Assembly: GCA_945861535.1 (NCBI GenBank)
Contig: CAMAUZ010000005.1
Location: forward strand, 72,272 to 136,271
DNA: 64,000 nt
Direction of reading: 5' to 3'
From: Akkermansia muciniphila
GTDB taxonomy: Bacteria; Verrucomicrobiota; Verrucomicrobiia; Limisphaerales; BJHT01
Shown: positions 57,170 through 64,000 of the stretch, piece after piece
How the letters are laid out: each line of letters opens with the position of its first letter
How positions within the stretch are numbered: the first letter of the stretch is position 1
Notes under the pieces: model-generated
Database searches by the model: none
What the model was told of the DNA's origin: nothing
The model's input: the letters and a program-made list of their open reading frames with translations, nothing else
Made by a program: the position numbers and the translations under genes

Positions 57170-59467
57170 TTATTTCCCCGGCACCTTGTTGATGGTGTTG
57201 TGAATCTCCGTGTTGATGGGCGTGCCATCGGCGGCTTTGAGGGTGAAGCGCACGCGCATCTGGTTGACGGGTTGGATCGCGGGGATTTCGAGGAACACGG
57301 TTTTCTTGTCGGCGAGGACGCGGACGGATTTCACCGCAACGGGGTCGTGGCCGATTTTGTCGGGGTTGGCCACGGAGTATTCCTTGGAGCCGTAGCTGGA
57401 GGTCCAGCGGTAGTTCCATTGCTCGACGCTGTAGTTTTGCAGGTCGCTGGCGGCGGAGGTTTCGAGTTCACCGGTGAAAGTTATTTCGAGGCCGTTGGGT
57501 TTCACATGGAGGTCGCGCGGCAGGTGGACGGGCTGGCCGGTGTAGCGGACGCGATGGAAGGCGCCGGTGCGCGGGCCTCGGGACTGCCACACGACGAGGC
57601 CGCACAGGTAGAGCTGGCCGTCGCGGTCGTTGAAGCGGCCGCGCATGATGCCGGACTCGAACTTGAGCGGGAGCTTGACCGCGCCGCCCTGGACCTGGCC
57701 GTTGACTTCTTCCATGCCGATCTTGAACAGCGCGCACGCGCCGTAGGAGGTGTGGAGCATGTCGCCCTTGAACGGCCCCCATTTGTCGCTGGTGACCCAG
57801 ACCTGGCCGCCGCTGGAGTTGTCGAGGTCGTAGGTGTGCGGGAGCCAGAAGATGGGCGCGTCGTGGTTGGTCGGCGGCGTGACGGTGTGCGCGGTGTGGA
57901 CGTGGCCGTAGAAGCCGCCGGGCTTCACGAGGCTGACGCGCGAACTGGGCACCCAGTTGCCCTCGTTGTCGCTGACGGTGAACTGGTCGTTCGGTCCGAC
58001 GGATGCGCCGTTGGGCGCACGGAGACCGTAGGCGACGACGTCGAGCTTGCTGCCGTCCTTGGAAACGCGGAGGAACGCGCCGTGGTGCTGGTGTTTCCAG
58101 CCGCCGAGATTGCCACCCTTGGCGAAGTAAAAGTTGCCCTGCGAATCGGTGTGGAGATCGAGACAGAACTCGTGGTAGTGCGAAGAGATGGCGACGTCGT
58201 TGTTGAAATTTTCGTAGAAGTCGGCCTCGCCGTCGTTGTTGAGGTCGTGCAGGCGGGTGATCTGGTCGCGGCCGAGGACGTACACTTTTTCATCGACGAT
58301 CTTCAGGCCGAGGGGCTGGAAGAGGCCGGTGGCAAAGCGTTTCCATTTGAGGCGCTCCAGCTTGTCGTCGATGCCGGAGACGATCCACACGTCGCCGCTG
58401 ACGGAGCAGAGCGCGGCGGTGGTGCCGGCCTTGAAGAAGTCGAAGCCGCTCGAACGCATCCAAGATTTCCACGGATTTCCGTCGAGGTCGGGCTGCGTGA
58501 TCGTGTCCACGACATAAGGGCCGGCGTTGGTGCCGAGGACGCCTTTGGTTTCGAGGACGGGCGTCCAGCGGGCGGATCCGCCCTTGGTGAGCGCGGCGAG
58601 GTCGGGCGCGGGGGCGAGGGTGGCTTTGGCGGCCTGATCGGCGGCGGTTTTGTCGCCGGCCCAGATGGCGACCTGAAATTTCGCGGTCGCGGGAAGCTCG
58701 GAGAAGTGGAGGAGCGTGCGGCCTTCGGCGGTGGTTTCGGTGCGGTGCTTCACGGTGCCGAGCACGCGGACGACGAGGGATTTTTCGGCGGGCAGTTTGT
58801 GGTCGGCGACGAGCAGCGTGAGCGGGCCGGACGCGCCGGTAATATCGAAGGAGCGGGTGAAGGTGCCGCTGGCGGAATCGAAGCCGGGCAGTTCCAGCAC
58901 GTTCGCGGTGCCGACGGTGTAGGAGAGAACGGTGCGCTTGCCATTGACATAGAGGCCGCGCCACTTGGCCCAAGCGCGGGGCAGCGGGCCGAAGGAGACG
59001 AGGTCGTTGCCTTCCTTCGAGGGCGGCTTCGGCTCGACGAATTTGCCGTCCTTGTCCGCCCACCCGGGGAGCACGCTGGCGGAGAAAGCGACGTCGCCGA
59101 CGGGTTGGGCAACCCCTTCGAGACCTTCGCGGCCGGTGGCGAGTTTGATAAAGCCGCCGGTCCACGCCAGCGCGAGACGCAGGCGCTCGGTGTCGAAGCA
59201 GACCGTGGCCTCGTCCTTGTCACCGACGCGGATGGAGAGGCCCTTGAGCGCGGGGCGCCACGAGGGATTACCGTTGCCGGCAGGGACGTTCAGACCGCCG
59301 GAATAGAAGGCGCCGAGGTCCATGTTGTCCCATTTGGTGCTGGAGGCGCGGGGCTTGGGCGCGGGTTTTTTGTCGGCGGGCTTTTTGTCCGCGGCGAGCG
59401 TGATCGCGGCCGCGCCGCAGAGGAGTGCGGCAACGAGCAGGGAGGATTTGAGGAGGTGTTTTTGCAT
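57170..59467 (-). CDS. Large secreted DUF6797-type PVC protein
   Basis: A 765-residue exported protein (signal MQKHLLKSSLLVAALLCGAAAITLA). A Lys/Pro tether is followed by the DUF6797-type head: KWDNMDLGAFYSGGL, NVPAGNGNPSWRPALKGLSIRVG, ATVCFDTERLRLALAWTGGF. A long beta-propeller follows (about 330-650): GDVWIVSGIDD, GLKIVDEKVYVLGRDQITRLHDLNNDGEADFYE, HTDSQGNFYFAKGG, YGLRAPNGASVGPNDQF, DNEGNWVPSSRV. The C-terminal beta domain ends near KVPGK. No CxxCH haem site. The function is unknown, probably a sugar or organic-acid-linked surface enzyme. Start at MQKHLLK. Confidence 0.85.
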   Translation of the reverse strand: MQKHLLKSSLLVAALLCGAAAITLAADKKPADKKPAPKPRASSTKWDNMDLGAFYSGGLNVPAGNGNPSWRPALKGLSIRVGDKDEATVCFDTERLRLALAWTGGFIKLATGREGLEGVAQPVGDVAFSASVLPGWADKDGKFVEPKPPSKEGNDLVSFGPLPRAWAKWRGLYVNGKRTVLSYTVGTANVLELPGFDSASGTFTRSFDITGASGPLTLLVADHKLPAEKSLVVRVLGTVKHRTETTAEGRTLLHFSELPATAKFQVAIWAGDKTAADQAAKATLAPAPDLAALTKGGSARWTPVLETKGVLGTNAGPYVVDTITQPDLDGNPWKSWMRSSGFDFFKAGTTAALCSVSGDVWIVSGIDDKLERLKWKRFATGLFQPLGLKIVDEKVYVLGRDQITRLHDLNNDGEADFYENFNNDVAISSHYHEFCLDLHTDSQGNFYFAKGGNLGGWKHQHHGAFLRVSKDGSKLDVVAYGLRAPNGASVGPNDQFTVSDNEGNWVPSSRVSLVKPGGFYGHVHTAHTVTPPTNHDAPIFWLPHTYDLDNSSGGQVWVTSDKWGPFKGDMLHTSYGACALFKIGMEEVNGQVQGGAVKLPLKFESGIMRGRFNDRDGQLYLCGLVVWQSRGPRTGAFHRVRYTGQPVHLPRDLHVKPNGLEITFTGELETSAASDLQNYSVEQWNYRWTSSYGSKEYSVANPDKIGHDPVAVKSVRVLADKKTVFLEIPAIQPVNQMRVRFTLKAADGTPINTEIHNTINKVPGK

Positions 59468-59561
59468 AATTAAAGTGCCGCAGCGTTGGCGGGTTGGGCG
59501 GGCAAAGACAATGCTGAATTCGGGGCGCGACGGTGCCGGGGCGCAGCCGCACACTGCCCCG

Positions 59562-59718
59562 GTAGCGCAGGTTTCCAAACCTGCTGTATCGCCGATTTCC
59601 AAATCGGCAGGGGTACCGCAGTTGGTGGCGCGTGGGTCGTCGCGAGGCGTTTCCGGTGACCGGACGGCCCGCGGGTTTGGAAACCCGCGATACAGCAGAC
59701 TTGGAAGTCTGCGGTACG
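59562..59718. repeat. Family B paired palindromes, copy 2
   Basis: Left arm 59562-59617 (GTAGCGCAGGTTTCCAAACC, TGTATCGCCGATTTCCAAAT). Right arm 59669-59718 inverted (GCGGGTTTGGAAACCCGCGA, CAGACTTGGAAGTCTGCGG). A family D inverted pair follows at 59730-59862. Confidence 0.8.
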
Positions 59719-59960
59719 GCGCACGGGCGGAGCGCGGCTGTGTCCCGCGCGGCGCGGGATCAGCCGCAGCGGCGACGTGGGGAGTGACGGCTATGGTCAT
59801 CGCAATGCCCTCGCGCGGTAGGTTCGTGCTGCGGCTGGTCGCTGCGACACAGCCGCGCTCCGGGCGCGCGGGCGGGCGGCGAGACGCCGCCCGAACTCGC
59901 AGGCGAGGACGCCTGCGCTACCAGTGCCGCGCGCGGACGCCGCTCCGCGCGCGAATGAAT

Positions 59961-59989
59961 TTGACCCAACTGGCCCGAACGACTAACTA
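59961..59989 (+). promoter_or_regulatory. Candidate promoter of the leu leader
   Basis: TTGACC (59961-59966), 17 bases, TAACTA (59984-59989; weak -10). The leader ATG begins ten bases after the -10, so the leader message would have almost no 5' UTR. Confidence 0.4.
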
Positions 59990-59998
59990 CACGCCGCA

Positions 59999-60067
59999 AT
60001 GAATCGGAACCTGCGACTGCTTGACCGGAACGTGCTGCTTACGGGCGGCGCGGCAGTTGGGTTCTGA
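59999..60067 (+). CDS. leuL: Leucine leader peptide
   Basis: A 22-codon frame, too short for most gene callers. It contains the stretch LRLLDRNVLL; five of 22 codons are Leu (60011, 60017, 60020, 60035, 60038), with Val at 12 and 20. The stop is TGA at 60065-60067. It is followed at the right distance by alternative hairpins and stands 173 bases before leuA. The role is to let a ribosome stall when Leu-tRNA is short, so that downstream folding favours read-through. The call rests on Leu content, position and the hairpins. Confidence 0.75.
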   Translation: MNRNLRLLDRNVLLTGGAAVGF

Positions 60068-60121
60068 TCGAAAGGCAGCTTTCCGAACCCCACCGCCAGC
60101 AACGGCAGTGGGGTTTTTATT
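60059..60121 (+). promoter_or_regulatory. Transcription attenuator upstream of leuA
   Basis: Antiterminator: GGGTTC (60059-60064) pairs with GAACCC (60085-60090), enclosing a GAAAG-GCAG-CTTTC hairpin (60070-60083). Terminator: CCCCAC (60088-60093) pairs with GTGGGG (60108-60113), extended by GCC/GGC, then TTTTTATTTT. The two structures share 60088-60090 and cannot coexist. A ribosome at the leader stop (60065-60067) would cover the antiterminator's left arm and allow termination. A ribosome stalled on the Leu codons would leave it free. Confidence 0.75.
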
Positions 60122-60240
60122 TTGAACCACCAGTGAACGCGAAGAGACATCCAGCCAGCCGGAGTGCGCCGCGCCTCGGGCGTGAACCGGTCCGTGCCCG
60201 GCTGCCGCTTTTCGTGGTCGCCCCTTAACCCGCGCCCCCC

Positions 60241-63200
60241 ATGTTAAAGCATCCCGCGACCAAATACCGGCCGCACCCGCCCGTGCATCTCCCCGGCCGC
60301 CAGTGGCCCGGCCGGGTGCTCACCGCCGCGCCCATCTGGTGCAGCGTGGACCTGCGCGACGGCAACCAGGCGCTCGCCGTCCCCATGAACATCGCGCAGA
60401 AGCTCGAACTGTTTCAGGCGCTCGTGAAGTGCGGTTTCAAGCAGATCGAAGTCGGGTTTCCGTCCGCGTCGAACACCGAGTTCGCCTTCAACCGCCGGCT
60501 CATCGAGGAGCACCGCATCCCGGATGACGTGACCATTCAAGTGCTCGTGCAGGCGCGCGAGGACTTGATTGAAAAAACCTTCCAGTCCCTCGTCGGCGCC
60601 AAGCGCGTCATCATCCACATGTATAACTCGACCTCGCCCGCGCAGCGCCGCGTCGTGTTCGGGAAGTCAAAGGACGAAATCAAGGCCATCGCCGTCCACG
60701 GGGCGAAACTGATTCAGGCCCGGCTGCACCGGCTCGCCGGCACGGACGTGACGCTCCAGTATTCGCCGGAGAGCTTCTCGGCGACCGAGGTGGAATTTGC
60801 CAAGGAAGTCTCCGAGGCCGTGATGGATGTGTGGCAGCCCACGCCGCAGCGGAAGATGATCCTGAACCTGCCCGACACGGTCCAGGTCGCGATGCCCAAT
60901 GTGTATGCGGACCAAATCGAGTGGATGTGTACCCACCTCAAAAACCGCGACTCACTCATCATCAGTCTGCACACCCACAACGACCGCAACACCGGCACCG
61001 CCGCCACCGAGCTGGGTTTGCTGGCCGGCGCGGACCGCGTCGAGGGCACGCTCTTTGGCAATGGTGAGCGCACCGGCAACCTCGACCTCGTCACCGTCGC
61101 GCTGAACCTCTACATGCACGGCATTGACCCGCAGCTCGACTTCAGCGACCTCAACGGCATCCGCGAGATCTATGAGCGCTGCACCCGCATGACAGTTCCC
61201 CCGCGCCATCCTTACGCGGGCGAACTGGTCTTCACCGCCTTCAGCGGCTCCCATCAGGACGCCATCAAAAAAGGTCTGGCCGAGCGGGACAAGGGTGGGC
61301 GCGAATTCTGGGACGTGCCGTATCTCACGATTGATCCGTGTGACATCGGCCGCGAATACCGCGAGGTCATTCGCGTGAACAGCCAGTCCGGCAAGGGCGG
61401 CGTGGCCTATCTGTTGGAGCAGGAACTCGGCGTGCCCCTGCCCAAGGACTTTCAACGGGAGTTCGGCACCATTGCCTCGTCGGTCATCGACCGTCTGGGC
61501 CGCGAAGTGTCTCCGGGAGAGATCAAGGAAGTATTTAATGGCGAATATTTGCAGGCCAACTGGCCCTGGCAGTTCGTCAAGATGACCGCGCTCAAAGAAG
61601 GGGCGGGCTTCCGGGTTAATTTTGATGTCTTGGAGCTGGGCTATCCGATCCCGGTTTCCGGGACGGGCCAGACCTGGATCCAGGCGGCCACGGCGGCGCT
61701 CAATCATCTGGTCACTCCGGTAGGATTGTGGTGGCAGCTTCACAGTCATGCCGACGAAGTATCCAGCACTGCCAGTGGGATTGGTAATATCGCGTTCGTA
61801 GAACTTAGTTTCGGCCGCGAGCAGCGGGTCTGGGGTGTCGGAACCGATCCCAACCACGAACAGGCTTTTGGGCGCGCGCTGATCAATGCCATGAACCGTG
61901 GCTATCCATGGTGTGCCGTCGAACACAAGAGCGGGCTGGTGCTGCCGGCCGATCTGCGCTTCGAATTTTCGCGCCGGGTTCGCCACCTCCAGCCCAATCA
62001 AGACCGCCCCATCACGTTGACTGCCTTGGAACGCACCTTCCTGGCAGAATACACGCTGATTGATCGCCCGCTTCCGTACGAGGCAAAGAAATGGAACGCC
62101 GAGCAATGCGCCGACTACATACTCAAGCATCGGATGCTGCGGGTCCGACAAAATGAAACCGAGATCAAACCCAACGCCGCCGGATCGTTCTCATGCTCGA
62201 TCGAGACCTTGGATGGCAAAAGCGTGCGGGGAGAAGGCACGGATACAATCCAAGCGTTTAGCGATGCGCTGTCCCAAGTCGTTGGAGTTACGGCTGAAAT
62301 CGTCGAGCTAACCACCGGGACGTCGGCTCCGGTAACCTCTGAAATCGTGGAATTCACCAAGGCCGAGTCGGCCTCAGTCTCGCGGTCTGTTTACATGGCC
62401 AAGCAGGAGAAATCGGCGTGTGTTCGCATCCGGCTCCAGAATGGCGAACTCATTTGGGGAGTAGGAATATCTAAGGCGGAAAAATATAGAACCAACGATG
62501 CCATCTTCCGGGCTTTGCAAGCGGCTTATCAATCCAGCAACCGACCTACCATGACACCACCCTCATCCGCTCCGCCGGAACCCACCAGCGCCCCCCGATC
62601 CAAGCAGTTCCCGTTCGATGAAATTGAACCCCGCTGGCAGAAGTCGTGGGATGAGCGGAAGGCGTTTCGCACCCCAAATCCCGGGGAGCCCGACTTCGAT
62701 GCCACCAAACCCAAGTTCTTCGTGCTGGATATGTTCCCCTACCCCAGCGGCAGCGGCCTGCATGTCGGACATCCCGAGGGTTACACGGCCACGGACATCA
62801 TTGCCCGCTACAAGCGCATGCAGGGCTTCAACGTCCTGCATCCCATGGGCTGGGATGCCTTCGGCCTGCCGGCGGAACAATACGCCATCACCACCGGCCA
62901 GCATCCGCGCGTGACCACCGAGAAGAACGTGAACAGCTTCCGCGGTCAGTTGAAGCGCCTCGGTTTCGCCTACGACTGGGACCGTGAGGTCAACACCACC
63001 GACCCGCATTACTTCAAGTGGACCCAATGGATTTTCCTGCAGTTGTATCAATCCTACTGCGATGAAAAAACCGGCAAAGCCCGCCCGGTAACCGAGCTCG
63101 AAGCCCAGGGTCTGAGTCGTGCTGAGATTGATGCGCGTCGTCTCGCCTATGTTTCCGAAGCCCCCGTGAACTGGTGCCCGCAACTCGGTACCGTTCTCGC

Positions 63201-64000
63201 CAATGAAGAAGTGGTGGATGGCAAAAGCGAGGTCGGCGGCTTTCCGGTGGAGCGTCGTCGCCTGCCCCAGTGGATGCTACGGATCACCAGCTATGCCCAG
63301 CGTCTCATCGATGAACTCGACGGCCTCGACTGGCCGGAAAGCATCAAGCTGCTCCAGCGCAACTGGATTGGTCGCAGCGACGGTGCCGAAGTTACCTTCC
63401 GTATCTCTGGCTTTGCCGAAACCCTGACCGTGTTCACCACCCGGCCCGACACTCTGTTCGGTGCGACCTACATGGTATTGGCCCCGGAACATCCCTTGGT
63501 GGACCGGCTCACCGCCGCCGACCAGCGCGACGCCGTAGAGACCTATCGCAAGTCCGTGGCCAGCAAGTCAGATCTGGAACGCACCGAACTGGCCAAGGAT
63601 AAGTCCGGTGTCTTCACCGGTGCCTACGCCATCAATCCCGTCAACGACGAGCGCATTCCCATCTGGATCGCTGATTACGTCCTCGTGACTTACGGCACGG
63701 GCGCCATCATGGCGGTGCCGGCCCACGATGCTCGTGATTACGAGTTCGCCCAGAAGTTTGGCCTGACTGTCACCCAGGTGGTGCAACCCCCGGAAGGGAA
63801 GGACTGGCAAGGCTTCACGGGTGATGGCATTGCGGTGAACTCAGCCTTTCTCAATGGTCAGTTCACGCCTGCGGCCAAGCAGAGCATCACTGCCTGGCTC
63901 GTGGAGAAGGGACTCGGCAAGGGTAAGATCAACTACAAGATGCGCGACTGGCTCTTCAGCCGCCAACGCTACTGGGGGGAACCTTTCCCTATCGTATGGG
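60241..64000 (+). CDS. 2-isopropylmalate synthase-leucyl-tRNA synthetase fusion (3' end outside window)
   Basis: One uninterrupted frame. Residues 1-420 are a type-2 LeuA catalytic domain: [12 protein letters not shown] (32-43), metal motif LHTHND (243-248), GNGERTGN. Residues about 421-560 and 591-765 are two related LeuA C-terminal regulatory units, each with an L/VWGVG...A...A...N-type ending. From about 766 a Pro/Ser/Thr-rich linker leads into class I Leu[15 protein letters not shown] (HIGH motif H841-H844), zinc/editing regions, TTRPDTLFG, and [13 protein letters not shown] at the edge. An internal ATG at codon 771 (62551) could serve as a separate leuS start, but no Shine-Dalgarno precedes it. 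LeuA makes 2-isopropylmalate; LeuRS charges tRNA-Leu. Confidence 0.88.
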   Translation, partial: MLKHPATKYRPHPPVHLPGRQWPGRVLTAAPIWCSVDLRDGNQALAVPMNIAQKLELFQALVKCGFKQIEVGFPSASNTEFAFNRRLIEEHRIPDDVTIQVLVQAREDLIEKTFQSLVGAKRVIIHMYNSTSPAQRRVVFGKSKDEIKAIAVHGAKLIQARLHRLAGTDVTLQYSPESFSATEVEFAKEVSEAVMDVWQPTPQRKMILNLPDTVQVAMPNVYADQIEWMCTHLKNRDSLIISLHTHNDRNTGTAATELGLLAGADRVEGTLFGNGERTGNLDLVTVALNLYMHGIDPQLDFSDLNGIREIYERCTRMTVPPRHPYAGELVFTAFSGSHQDAIKKGLAERDKGGREFWDVPYLTIDPCDIGREYREVIRVNSQSGKGGVAYLLEQELGVPLPKDFQREFGTIASSVIDRLGREVSPGEIKEVFNGEYLQANWPWQFVKMTALKEGAGFRVNFDVLELGYPIPVSGTGQTWIQAATAALNHLVTPVGLWWQLHSHADEVSSTASGIGNIAFVELSFGREQRVWGVGTDPNHEQAFGRALINAMNRGYPWCAVEHKSGLVLPADLRFEFSRRVRHLQPNQDRPITLTALERTFLAEYTLIDRPLPYEAKKWNAEQCADYILKHRMLRVRQNETEIKPNAAGSFSCSIETLDGKSVRGEGTDTIQAFSDALSQVVGVTAEIVELTTGTSAPVTSEIVEFTKAESASVSRSVYMAKQEKSACVRIRLQNGELIWGVGISKAEKYRTNDAIFRALQAAYQSSNRPTMTPPSSAPPEPTSAPRSKQFPFDEIEPRWQKSWDERKAFRTPNPGEPDFDATKPKFFVLDMFPYPSGSGLHVGHPEGYTATDIIARYKRMQGFNVLHPMGWDAFGLPAEQYAITTGQHPRVTTEKNVNSFRGQLKRLGFAYDWDREVNTTDPHYFKWTQWIFLQLYQSYCDEKTGKARPVTELEAQGLSRAEIDARRLAYVSEAPVNWCPQLGTVLANEEVVDGKSEVGGFPVERRRLPQWMLRITSYAQRLIDELDGLDWPESIKLLQRNWIGRSDGAEVTFRISGFAETLTVFTTRPDTLFGATYMVLAPEHPLVDRLTAADQRDAVETYRKSVASKSDLERTELAKDKSGVFTGAYAINPVNDERIPIWIADYVLVTYGTGAIMAVPAHDARDYEFAQKFGLTVTQVVQPPEGKDWQGFTGDGIAVNSAFLNGQFTPAAKQSITAWLVEKGLGKGKINYKMRDWLFSRQRYWGEPFPIVW

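Noticed and set aside
59562-60121. T-box riboswitch upstream of leuA-leuS
   Set aside because: GGGGTACCGCAG near 59610 recalls the T-box sequence but lies in a family B repeat outside the leader, and the leader ORF with paired hairpins explains the region better.

Overview
The window looks like chromosomal DNA of a Verrucomicrobiota bacterium, plausibly the Limisphaerales/Pedosphaera branch (inference). The evidence is its gene set: a planctomycete-type cytochrome c/DUF1549/DUF1553 protein with a DUF1501 partner, DUF1080, ThuA-like proteins, a PVC-type beta-propeller dehydrogenase, a DUF6797 protein, LpxD (so an LPS outer membrane), and a topoisomerase subunit of the Bacteroidetes/Chlamydiae/Verrucomicrobia type. 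The DNA is GC-rich with strong G/C at third codon positions, except near the right end.

Layout. 1-6.3 kb: 3' part of asd, an orphan antitoxin, lpxD with a fatty acid desaturase, an MNT nucleotidyltransferase, a DUF116-prenyl synthase fusion and hicBA. 6.8-9.5 kb: a pseudopilin with a possible sigma54 promoter, then a type II topoisomerase B subunit. 9.7-22.8 kb: orphan ParD-like antitoxin, DUF1501, vapBC, the large DUF1549/DUF1553 protein, a sugar epimerase, DUF1080, two ThuA paralogues and a beta-propeller protein. This block probably handles sugars or glycosides at the cell surface. 23-31.7 kb: HIT protein, fabG, fabD, a lipoprotein, a two-domain CE15-type esterase and a secreted protein of unknown function. 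32-40.6 kb: a Cu/Ag efflux operon on the minus strand (Cys-rich peptide, cusC, cusB, cusA). 41-51 kb: argJ, a radical SAM protein, a three-gene envelope operon of unknown function, and an 899-residue protein with a duplicated C-terminal unit. 51-57 kb: sugar ABC transporter ATPase and permease, dut, hpt, moaD, a membrane protein and moaE. 57-59.5 kb: a secreted DUF6797 protein. 60 kb to the end: a leucine leader peptide and attenuator, then one continuous reading frame encoding 2-isopropylmalate synthase followed by leucyl-tRNA synthetase.

The strongest novelty candidate is at the right end. A short Leu-rich leader ORF is followed by mutually exclusive antiterminator and terminator hairpins. 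Downstream, leuA runs in frame into leuS without a stop codon, joined by a Pro/Ser-rich linker. Leucine synthesis and leucine-tRNA charging would then sit on one polypeptide whose transcription responds to Leu-tRNA charging.

The second theme is repeats. At least nine families of short palindromic or paired-inverted repeats fill almost every intergenic space. I call them A (core ATTAGCCGGGGGCAAG), B (paired palindromes centred on TTCCAA), C (GTAGGGACGCG...), D (GAGCGCGGCTGTGTCGC), E (GGGGCAGGCATCC...), F (GAGCGCGGCCTTCAGG...), G (GTAGCCGCCGACGTGAGG), H (a 345-bp tandem) and K (GGCAAAGGAATG). One B-like element lies in frame inside a protein-coding gene, and family C units supply the stop codons of two convergent genes.
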